NCBI GenBank assembly: GCA_964516325.1 | Contig: CAZFAP010000169.1 | Span: 1 to 10,635, forward strand | DNA: 10,635 bases | Reading direction: 5' to 3' | Source of the DNA: CAZFAP01 sp964516325 | GTDB taxonomy: Bacteria > Auribacterota > JABMQX01 | In this document: positions 1 through 6,081 of the stretch, piece after piece | Layout of the letters: each line of letters begins with the position of its first letter | Numbering within the stretch: the first letter of the stretch is position 1 | Notes under the pieces: generated by a model | Seen by the model: only the letters and a program-made list of their open reading frames with translations | Database searches by the model: none | Told to the model about the DNA's origin: nothing | Position numbers and translations under genes: made by a program

Positions 1-236
1 TTGCTCGTGACCCCAACCGCCGCTACGCCTTCCACCGCGGCTCCTCCTTCCTGGGCCCGAGAGAGCAGGTTGAGACAAGAGGAAAGGCGCGGCTCGCAGG
101 AGGTCCTGCCGAACAGGCACGTTGGGCGGACTATCTGAACGCAAGCAACGTGGAACTTCAGCGCAAGAACGTGGACCAGCTCGGCACGCTGTACGGGCTG
201 CAACAGGAAGGCGTGCAGGTGCAGCAGGCGAAGTGA
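1..236 (+). CDS. C-terminal fragment of an unrecognised protein (5' end outside window)
   Basis: Reading from base 3, this frame is open to the TGA at 234-236 and gives 77 residues with no start visible, so the gene enters from the left. Codon third positions are almost all G or C in the first 60 bases, as in the other genes here, which supports real coding. The visible part begins ARDPNRRYAFHRGSSFLG, continues with a charged Gly/Arg-rich linker, and ends in a Gln/Leu-rich stretch (WADYLNASNVELQRKN onward, ending VQVQQAK) that looks helical and possibly coiled-coil. I do not recognise the family and assign no function. It converges on the minus-strand DUF6259-type gene ending at 344, so it belongs to a different transcription unit. 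A second open frame starting at 122 has atypical Arg/Gly/Ala-rich composition and is taken as a shadow. Confidence 0.55.
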   Translation, partial: ARDPNRRYAFHRGSSFLGPREQVETRGKARLAGGPAEQARWADYLNASNVELQRKNVDQLGTLYGLQQEGVQVQQAK

Positions 237-286
237 TGCTGTCTTGCAGCCGGCTGGCATGGGTCGTCTCGCTGGCTGGGACAGCA
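237..286 (+). terminator. Stem-loop immediately after the stop codon, possible terminator
   Basis: TGCTGTC (237-243) pairs exactly with GACAGCA (280-286). Further in, CAGCC (247-251) pairs with GGCTG (274-278), separated from the outer stem by a small internal loop. The hairpin begins on the base after the TGA at 234-236 and lies in a 107-nt convergent gap. No T-tract follows on either side, so it is not a classical intrinsic terminator; a Rho-dependent or mRNA 3'-end-protecting role is equally possible. Confidence 0.4.
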
Positions 287-343
287 CTGCGGCGCCTGCG
301 CGGATAAGCACTGCACGACCGGGATGCAAAGCAGCACGCGAGA

Positions 344-2791
344 TCAACGCGCCCGCCAAATCTCGATCGCCATTGCATCCTGCGGCTTGAGCTGGATGGG
401 CCTCTTGAATTTCGGAGGCTGGCTTATTGCTTCGCCGGCGCCGCTTTCCGTTCGCGGAGTCACGACGAGAGAAGAGGCGTTCTCGAGACCGTACGCGCGG
501 GCATCGAAGTCAAGCTCTGCGCTCTGGCCAGCATCGCTGACGTTGACCAAAATCAGGGCAAGCCTTCCATCCTTTGCCCGCCACGCGCCGGAGAGAATAG
601 CAGGGGTTGTGACGAGGCGCTTACCGCCCCATTGCCAATCGGCAGTGACCGTCGGGATGTTCCCCTTGAGGAGCGGCGGTCTCGCCATCTCGCCCTTCGC
701 AAGATAGTCCCGCAGCGCATACCGCAATCTCGCCATGCGCCGCAAAAACGCACCGGACTCAGCATCGGAAATCACGTCAGGGTTGATCCAACCGAGTTGC
801 TCGCCGAAGACGAGCGCCTGCCCGGTTTTCATCCGCATGGCAAGGCCTTTCCACGAATCTCCTTGATAAGCTCGCGAGAAGAGCTGAATTTTCCCACCAT
901 AGATGGCGGCGAAGAGCGGAATCTGATCCTGATACTGGAAATGCCACGTCAGATAGCCGTCGAAGACGTGCACGTAGGGTTCGGCGTTGCATTCGGTCGT
1001 GAGGGCTTTTTCGGGGTGAAGTTGGGAAAGCTTCTTCTGAAGCCCCGTGAGCATGGGCCAGTAGCCGCCCGTGTTCCACCAATGCCCACCGGCGAGAGGA
1101 TGCCCGTGGGTTCCATCAAAACAAAGGCACGGGGTAGCCGCGGCGACCTGGTCAATATACACCGCATCCACGCCGACCTCGGGACTGACGAGCCGCAGGA
1201 CGAGGTCTTGAACCGTTCGCTGCCAGAGCTCCGTCGTCGGACACATTGGGCAGAGCTTTTCCCCCGAACCATAAACCTCAATGTACGGCTGCCCCTTTTC
1301 ATCCTTTGTGCAAAAGCGAATGGCGTTGTTTTTGAAATCGTCGAGGTCAGTGTCCCACAGCCGCCCGTTGATATACGGCATGACTCGGACGCCCGCTTCC
1401 TGAAGAGCTTTCACGCCCTGGGGAAAACCTTCCTTGTACGGGAAATAATGCGGGTAATCGTTGTCGAAGGGAATCACGTGCCAGTTGTACCAGTGCAAAG
1501 CCGTCGGGACGCCCACGTATTCGGCGAACTTCTTGACCGGCTCAACGACCTGCTCGGAGCTTCCGCCAGTCAGTGCCCAGACGGCGATTTCCTCAAACCA
1601 TGGGGGCGTGTCGGTTCGTCCGCGAGCCTCGTCGTGGGGCCACCATTTCGCTTCCCTCATCGCCCAGCCCTTGTAGATTTGAGCGGCATCGAACCAGTCG
1701 CCGCTGAAAACTTCAAGGACCGTTTCGCCCGGACACTCCCAGTCGTTGCCGGGCACACCGGAGTCAGGAGCAGGCCATGCGAAGGACATCTCCATTGATG
1801 AACCGTCAGCCAGCTTGACGGCAACGTCCTTGGTGCTGGCGAATGGGTCGTGAGCCGCCACGTAGAACCCACAGTCCGAGTCGTAATGGGCGAGGAACTG
1901 CATGGAACACCAACCGCCCGGGTAGCGGCCGGAGAAGCTCGCTTTCGTCCTGATAGGCTCGGAGCGCAGTTCGCCCGAGCCGTGCGGCATGACGAGGAAA
2001 TCGTCCTGCTCGGAATTTCCGATTTGCCCATGGTGAACACGCGGAAAGACGGTCGTCCTGATGCTCCAGGTCGTCGAGGGATTGTCCACGTTCATGCCGA
2101 GCGAGACTTTCGCGCCCTTGAGGGACATGCGGCATGTCACGTGGACCTGGTCCAAGCCTTCCTCCTGCACTCGGGACCACTCCATTCGGACACTCTGCTC
2201 GTCATGCACGCCGCCACGCGATTCCGCGGCGCGAAACTCGCGAAACCCCTCAACGCTGTTCACCTCCTTGGCTTTTCCGCTGCCGTCGCTGAGAGAGAGC
2301 GACCAGAATGGAGCTGCCGAGCCCGAAAGGAGTTCGCGCTCGGCACGCAGGTCGAACAGACTCTCAAGACCGATCCCACTTCTCGTGGCGACGAAGGACA
2401 AACCAACCCTGCCGTTGTCGAGCATCCGGCGTCCCTCCCACATCCCGCCGCGCAACCAGGGCACGGCCTCGGAGGCGTCCTTTCCGGATCGGATAGCAGC
2501 GAGCATGTCCTCGGCAATCTTGACAGTCTCCTCGCAGTCGTCGCCCTTTTGCGTCATTCGGGACAGGCGTTCTTTGACCCATTGAGACCTCGCGCGGCGA
2601 AGCCCTGGTGGCAGACTGGAAACCGCCGCGGTCAACTTCTCAAGCACCTCTTTGACGGTGGCGACAGTCTGCGCTGAGCCTTCCGCGGACGCTGCTTGAA
2701 CGGGCAGAAGGCTCGCAGACGCACAATGGCTAGACCCGAGAATAGTCGAGAGGAAAAAGGCTGGGAGGGCAAAGAACATCCGACTTCTCAT
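344..2791 (-). CDS. Secreted DUF6259-type protein, glycoside-hydrolase-like TIM barrel
   Basis: This 815-residue protein starts at ATG 2791. An open frame reaches back to 2992, but it would overlap the upstream gene and lacks a signal peptide at its start; AAAGAAGG at 2801-2808 sits 9 nt before ATG 2791. Residues 1-26 form a Sec signal (FFALPAFFLSTILG core, cleavage after ASA). Residues 30-105 are predicted helical and charged, followed by a beta-rich region to about 380. The core, about 400-660, has motifs I associate with DUF6259 and distant GH31/GH36-like barrels: ALHWYNWHVIPFDNDYPHYF (431-450), VMPYINGRLWD, VDAVYIDQ (541-548), TTECNAEPY (598-606). A beta-rich C-terminal domain follows, with ALILVNVSD. 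D547 and E600 are candidate catalytic acids by inference only. It is the second gene after the GH-A glycosidase, 25 nt from that gene's stop, suggesting action on a shared periplasmic or extracellular glycan. Substrate is unknown. Confidence 0.85.
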   Translation of the reverse strand: MRSRMFFALPAFFLSTILGSSHCASASLLPVQAASAEGSAQTVATVKEVLEKLTAAVSSLPPGLRRARSQWVKERLSRMTQKGDDCEETVKIAEDMLAAIRSGKDASEAVPWLRGGMWEGRRMLDNGRVGLSFVATRSGIGLESLFDLRAERELLSGSAAPFWSLSLSDGSGKAKEVNSVEGFREFRAAESRGGVHDEQSVRMEWSRVQEEGLDQVHVTCRMSLKGAKVSLGMNVDNPSTTWSIRTTVFPRVHHGQIGNSEQDDFLVMPHGSGELRSEPIRTKASFSGRYPGGWCSMQFLAHYDSDCGFYVAAHDPFASTKDVAVKLADGSSMEMSFAWPAPDSGVPGNDWECPGETVLEVFSGDWFDAAQIYKGWAMREAKWWPHDEARGRTDTPPWFEEIAVWALTGGSSEQVVEPVKKFAEYVGVPTALHWYNWHVIPFDNDYPHYFPYKEGFPQGVKALQEAGVRVMPYINGRLWDTDLDDFKNNAIRFCTKDEKGQPYIEVYGSGEKLCPMCPTTELWQRTVQDLVLRLVSPEVGVDAVYIDQVAAATPCLCFDGTHGHPLAGGHWWNTGGYWPMLTGLQKKLSQLHPEKALTTECNAEPYVHVFDGYLTWHFQYQDQIPLFAAIYGGKIQLFSRAYQGDSWKGLAMRMKTGQALVFGEQLGWINPDVISDAESGAFLRRMARLRYALRDYLAKGEMARPPLLKGNIPTVTADWQWGGKRLVTTPAILSGAWRAKDGRLALILVNVSDAGQSAELDFDARAYGLENASSLVVTPRTESGAGEAISQPPKFKRPIQLKPQDAMAIEIWRAR

Positions 2792-2800
2792 GGCCGTCAT

Positions 2801-2808
2801 CCTTCTTT
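2801..2808 (-). promoter_or_regulatory. Ribosome binding site that sets the DUF6259-type start
   Basis: AAAGAAGG on the minus strand is followed without any gap by an ATG at 2800 and then, 9 nt after the site, by an in-frame ATG at 2791. Zero spacing makes 2800 unlikely and favours 2791. The protein would differ by only three residues. Confidence 0.6.
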
Positions 2809-2816
2809 CGGTTTTG

Positions 2817-5045
2817 TTAATCCTTCTTCTGTGAAAGCGCTGGTTGCCGGGAGATTTTTTGCCAGGGGCGCTCATCCCCGGGAGCCCCGGCAAAAATGAA
2901 GACTCCCGACGAGGGCTTCTCGTAGCGCTCGCCCGGCCTGAGCCAAACGTCCACCTCGTCGCGAGCGTCCGGGTGCGGATTCCCTGCATCATCCTTCCAG
3001 AAATGGATGAACGTGTTATTGTCCGGCGCCAAGACGCCGTAAGACTGCCCGGTTTTCCTGTCTCGCCAGCTCCCGACTCTCAAATAATAATTCGGGACGG
3101 CGACAGGCGGATCGTCGTCGGATGAGTCGCCGCCGATGCGAGGCTCTGCATAGTAATAGTACGCTCTCATCCGCCAGGGCTCCTTGTCCGTGTTTTTGAT
3201 CCAGAGGAACCTCGCGGTGAAGTGCGGCTTCCCCTTCGGGAGGCAAAAGCGATATGCACATTGGAAGGCGTGGGGTCGGGGAGATGGCGACGAGGCAATG
3301 CCCTCCTTTGGTTTGTTTGGACCATCTGTCCTTTCTGGGATTTCGAGAGAGGACGTAACGTCGAGGATTGTTCTGTCGGGTTCATCGAAGCGCCGCACTT
3401 CGTCGGTTTTGTTGGGGGAAACCCAGAGGTTTTGTCCAACTTCCTGCCAGATGAGCGGTCGGAAGCTCCCGAGGAGCGTGTCGGCAAAAAGAATATTGTC
3501 AATCACGCCATTGGGGGCAGTTGCCTCGAGGGTCAGAATCCCGTTGCTGACGCGGAACGTCGTTCCGGCAACTTCCCCAGCGCCTTTTGGCTCATCCTCG
3601 ATAGAAGTCTGTGCGGCTTCCAAAGGGGCGGGTGGAGAGGGCTGCAAAAGATGGGCCCATTCGGGGTCGGCTTCGCGCCCGGAATGAATGCCATAGACCT
3701 CTCTGTTGATCCTCGCGGCGGTCTCGGTCAGCACTGTGTACGGCTTGTCGTGCACATCCACAAGCCCATAGTTGGAGTTTTCGGGGAAGGTGTCCGAGAT
3801 GCCTTCCGCTGGCTCGTCCACCCACATGAAGTAATCGGAGCCGACCATGAACGGGAGGGCGAAGAAAGTCCTTTGATAGACCTCGAAGCAGAGGGCTTTC
3901 TGCTCCTGGGTGTCAACTCGCATCCCGGCGCCGTGCGTGCAGGGCAGACCGGAATCGAGGGCGGGGAAGCTCCATTCGGTGAGCATCAGAGGCTTGCGTG
4001 CGAGGTTGTGCCACCGGGTCAGGTCGTCAACCAGTCGCAACGGATACCTCCTCGCCAGGTCAACCCGTCCGTAATAGTTGAGGCTGACAATGTCGCAGTA
4101 TTTGCCCGCGATGTCCCAAATCTCCGGCGCCGCCCCTGCAAACCGACTGCCGAGAATCATGTGGTTCGGGTCGTATTTTCGGATGGCGTCACAGGCAATG
4201 CGGAAATAGTTTTCTGCGACGAGGCGAGTGAAGTCGGTCTTGTCTCTGGCTGCCGTGCTTCCGTCCTTGCACGGGATTTCGCCCGCCGACAAAAGCTCGT
4301 CGAAGCTGCCGAATCTTGTCTCCCAGGAACGATTGAAGTCGGCGATAGTGGGGTAGCGGCTTCGGCTGAACTCCAGAAACGCTCGCTTGGCAGAGTGACC
4401 GGAGGGCTTTTTCATGGCCTCGTCGCAGAGTCCCCAGGGCTTAAAGTTCTTGCCAAACCACTCCAGTTCATTGTCGAGGAAATAGCCGAAAAGCCAAGGA
4501 TCGTCCTTGAGAGTGGCACAGACGCGCGCCGCTCGCGCTTCGCAGAAGTCCTTGAACTCGGGATTGAATACGTCGGGGAAGCCGGTCCAATGGACTTTCT
4601 CGACAATGTTGTCCCGGGAAGCGAACTGGCTGCCAAGGGATAGGAATTCGATGTAGGGCAAGCCGCGATAACGCAGAGACCTCGAGTGATTTGCCGCCAG
4701 GACGTTGAAGCCCCATTCCTTGAGGCGAGCGATGGTGCTTCTCGCCCAGGCTTCTTCGGAACCGTACAATTTCTCGCAATTCCGGTTGTACGGTACATAG
4801 CCCAGTTTTTGGCACGCGTGAACGCGGTAATTCGCGTGGTCCGTGCCGATGGCGTAGAAGGCCTTTCCGACGGGGTCAATCACCCACCAGCGATTGCCGA
4901 TTCTCTCCGTGCGGAAAAAGCCCGTCGCCTGGCTGCTCAGTTCCTGCCAACCGACGGAAACAAATGACGGCGGGGAAAAAGCAACTTGCTCAGCGGCGGT
5001 CGCGCTGGTTGCTAACAGCAAGCATCCGAAAAAAGCAAACTTCAT
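2817..5045 (-). CDS. Secreted clan GH-A glycoside hydrolase, beta-agarase-like
   Basis: A 742-residue protein from ATG 5045, with a signal peptide MKFAFFGCLLLATSATAA. A GTG start at 5051 is possible but overlaps the AAGGAGG ribosome site, so ATG 5045 is preferred. The lead-in FFRTERIGNRWWVIDPVGKAFYAIGT, shown here only to mark residues 43-68 in pieces (FFRTE, WWVIDP, FYAIG), is typical of agarase-like barrels of the GH50/GH42 neighbourhood. The clan GH-A pattern is present: acid/base E193 in GYFLDNELEW after strand 4, and nucleophile candidate E357 in LMLTEWSFP after strand 7, then YFMWVDEPAEG at strand 8. This predicts a retaining beta-glycosidase. The barrel ends near 455; residues 490-740 form a beta-rich domain (FLWIKNTD, YYYYAEP, GVFIFAG) that I do not recognise. 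It is the first gene of a leftward pair. The exact family and substrate cannot be settled from sequence alone. Confidence 0.87.
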   Translation of the reverse strand: MKFAFFGCLLLATSATAAEQVAFSPPSFVSVGWQELSSQATGFFRTERIGNRWWVIDPVGKAFYAIGTDHANYRVHACQKLGYVPYNRNCEKLYGSEEAWARSTIARLKEWGFNVLAANHSRSLRYRGLPYIEFLSLGSQFASRDNIVEKVHWTGFPDVFNPEFKDFCEARAARVCATLKDDPWLFGYFLDNELEWFGKNFKPWGLCDEAMKKPSGHSAKRAFLEFSRSRYPTIADFNRSWETRFGSFDELLSAGEIPCKDGSTAARDKTDFTRLVAENYFRIACDAIRKYDPNHMILGSRFAGAAPEIWDIAGKYCDIVSLNYYGRVDLARRYPLRLVDDLTRWHNLARKPLMLTEWSFPALDSGLPCTHGAGMRVDTQEQKALCFEVYQRTFFALPFMVGSDYFMWVDEPAEGISDTFPENSNYGLVDVHDKPYTVLTETAARINREVYGIHSGREADPEWAHLLQPSPPAPLEAAQTSIEDEPKGAGEVAGTTFRVSNGILTLEATAPNGVIDNILFADTLLGSFRPLIWQEVGQNLWVSPNKTDEVRRFDEPDRTILDVTSSLEIPERTDGPNKPKEGIASSPSPRPHAFQCAYRFCLPKGKPHFTARFLWIKNTDKEPWRMRAYYYYAEPRIGGDSSDDDPPVAVPNYYLRVGSWRDRKTGQSYGVLAPDNNTFIHFWKDDAGNPHPDARDEVDVWLRPGERYEKPSSGVFIFAGAPGDERPWQKISRQPALSQKKD

Positions 5046-5050
5046 AAACA

Positions 5051-5057
5051 CCTCCTT
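5051..5057 (-). promoter_or_regulatory. Strong Shine-Dalgarno site for the GH-A glycosidase
   Basis: AAGGAGG on the minus strand lies 5 nt before ATG 5045. A competing GTG at 5051-5049 begins inside this site and so is an unlikely start. The same AAGGAGG plus 5-nt spacing occurs before the DUF5060 glycosidase start at 9139. Confidence 0.75.
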
Positions 5058-5117
5058 GCATCCCTGAACCCGCTTCCGAAGAGGGGCGTGTTCGACGGGA
5101 CCCTACGTTCCGATCGC

Positions 5118-5146
5118 CCGGTCAATCCTGTTATCCTGTCGGAATT
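5118..5146 (-). repeat. 29-bp conserved element, copy A (upstream of GH-A glycosidase)
   Basis: On the minus strand, in gene-sense orientation, this reads AATTCC followed by GACAGGATAACAGGATTGAC and CGG minus overlap; its core is a tandem ACAGGAT-type unit repeated with a period of 8-9 nt. It matches copy B (9056-9084, plus strand) at 27 of 29 positions, differing only at element positions 6 and 17. Its end is 72 nt before ATG 5045. A purine-rich AGAGGAGG tract precedes it, as a similar AGAAGAAG tract precedes copy B. Confidence 0.75.
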
Positions 5147-5290
5147 TCCTCCTCTTTTAACAGGACCTACACGATGCACAGGGTAGTCCTATTCGTCCCG
5201 TTATCCGATTCGGACCTGGCGCCCGCAGAGGGGCAAATCTCGCCCGCGAGAACCGGTAGGATGATAGTTTTCTTTGATGGGCTTTTGCAA

Positions 5291-5319
5291 TTGACAATCG
5301 CCAAGCCGACGGTTAAATT
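5291..5319 (+). promoter_or_regulatory. Candidate sigma70 promoter, distal
   Basis: TTGACA (5291-5296) is a perfect -35 box, followed after exactly 17 nt by TAAATT (5314-5319), a 4/6 match to the -10 box. Transcription would start near 5326 and run toward the small membrane protein at 5662, giving a leader of about 335 nt. The region is locally AT-richer than its surroundings. Confidence 0.45.
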
Positions 5320-5489
5320 CTCCGTGCTTTCCTCGGGTGGTGGAACGCTCTCGCGTGGGACCAATGGCAAAGGAGTCGCGGGAGGCAAGCGATGGCCCGC
5401 CCGAGTGCATGCGGCATCGCGGCAGTGTCACGACTCCGTCATCCCGTCAGCACGGAGGGGTCGGCGGTTCGAGAATCCTGAAATTCCGA

Positions 5490-5517
5490 TTGATTTCTAA
5501 GGCAAAACGGATATAGT
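5490..5517 (+). promoter_or_regulatory. Candidate sigma70 promoter, proximal
   Basis: TTGATT (5490-5495, 4/6 to the -35 consensus) is followed after 16 nt by TATAGT (5512-5517, 5/6 to the -10 consensus). Transcription would start near 5524, about 138 nt before ATG 5662. This is the more likely direct promoter of the small membrane protein. Confidence 0.45.
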
Positions 5518-5661
5518 AGAAATGATGCAGGTAGTTGGCGCCTTGCCGTTCGAAAGGGCAGGGGGCTGACTGGCACGTCAGGAAAGGTAATTTCTTGTTT
5601 GCCAAGGGGTGGTAGGGTTGGTTCCGAGAACGAGCACCCAAAGAGAGAAGGCAGAGGAAAC

Positions 5662-5985
5662 ATGATCGAGCATCTCCCGTGGATCATCGCAGGTCTCGCA
5701 GTTGGACTGTTTGTGGGGTATGCCTTCGGGAAGTTCAGAGGCTCTCGTGAGGTTTCGGAGGGAGCCGGGATTGACGATTCGCCCGCGGAAGCACAGACGA
5801 AAACGACGGACGAGCGCGCCCCGAAAACGGAAGCCGATGCGGGCGTGACAGTCTATGTTCGACGAGGCGGGAGTCACTATCACAAAGAAGGCTGCCACCA
5901 TCTGCACGGACATGGTCATCGGCTGACGAACACGGCGGCTGCCAAGCAGAAATACAAGCCGTGCCCGAGTTGCCGTCCTCAGTGA
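5662..5985 (+). CDS. Small membrane-anchored protein with His-rich Ada-like zinc-binding motif
   Basis: A 107-residue protein from ATG 5662, preceded by AGAGG with 4-nt spacing. The frame is open back to a TTG at 5599, but that extension has no ribosome site and is Gly/Arg/Lys-rich, so the ATG is chosen. Residues 7-23 (WIIAGLAVGLFVGYAFG) form a single transmembrane or uncleaved signal-anchor segment. An acidic, polar linker spans about 28-60. The C-terminal part has the layout VYVRRGG, YHKEGC (H74, C78), then PCPSC (C101, C104), the Y-H-x3-C ... P-C-x2-C pattern seen in Ada-like metal-binding motifs, for example at the C-termini of some nucleases and ComEC-like proteins. Between the ligand pairs lies an unusually His-rich stretch (CHHLHGHGHRL). 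Metal binding is inferred; a transport or sensing role is not shown. It stands alone, convergent with the URO-D-like gene. Confidence 0.8.
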   Translation: MIEHLPWIIAGLAVGLFVGYAFGKFRGSREVSEGAGIDDSPAEAQTKTTDERAPKTEADAGVTVYVRRGGSHYHKEGCHHLHGHGHRLTNTAAAKQKYKPCPSCRPQ

Positions 5986-5995
5986 CCGGTTTTTG

Positions 5996-6042
5996 GGAGC
6001 GGCGAGGCGGAGAGACATCCCGGTTGGATGGGTGACCGCTCC
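5996..6042. terminator. Nested inverted repeat in convergent gap, possible bidirectional terminator
   Basis: GGAGCGG (5996-6002) pairs with CCGCTCC (6036-6042), and inside it CATCC (6016-6020) pairs with GGATG (6026-6030) around a 5-nt loop. It lies between the stop codons of two convergent genes (5985 and 6082). A competing pair, GACATCCC (6014-6021) with GGGATGTC (6068-6075), could form instead. There is a short TTTTT run just before the structure (5990-5994), which is on the correct side for the leftward gene. Confidence 0.4.
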
Positions 6043-6081
6043 GGGGTTGGTTGACATTCCAAGCGAAGGGATGTCCCTCTC

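Larger units (their letters stand above)
5052..5661. other. Gene-poor intergenic region (about 610 nt) between divergent genes
   Basis: No convincing gene lies here. It separates the leftward GH-A operon from the rightward small membrane protein. It contains one 29-bp repeat element near the operon start, an 8-bp inverted repeat TCCTGTTA (5126-5133) / TAACAGGA (5158-5165), and two candidate rightward promoters at 5291 and 5490. Open frames at 5174-5500 (+) and 5167-5388 (-) overlap each other on opposite strands, have no recognisable domain and no good ribosome site, and are not called. Confidence 0.6.

Noticed and set aside
632..1798. A 388-codon plus-strand frame (and another at 1850-2677) opposite the DUF6259-type gene
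   Set aside because: Both mirror a well-supported minus-strand gene, lack ribosome sites, and show Arg/Pro/His-rich shadow composition.
2700..2791. Lipoprotein signal for the DUF6259-type protein (GSSHC)
   Set aside because: The position three before Cys is Ser and the residue before it is His, which does not fit a lipobox; cleavage after ASA is more likely.
2792..2992. 67-residue N-terminal extension of the DUF6259-type protein
   Set aside because: It would overlap the upstream gene by 176 nt, is Arg-rich, and would bury the signal peptide; the ribosome site favours 2791.
3222..4643. A 473-codon open frame on the plus strand opposite the GH-A glycosidase gene
   Set aside because: It is antisense to a gene with a signal peptide and catalytic motifs; its product has no recognisable domain. 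Long antisense frames are expected in GC-rich coding DNA.
5440..5490. tRNA-like T-arm sequence GGTTCGAGAATCC-like at 5466-5478
   Set aside because: The flanking bases do not form a T stem and no acceptor, D or anticodon arms can be built around it.
5174..5500. 108-codon plus-strand frame in the intergenic region, and a 73-codon minus-strand frame at 5167-5388
   Set aside because: They overlap on opposite strands, show no domain, and the plus frame contains the TTGACA-TAAATT promoter candidate.
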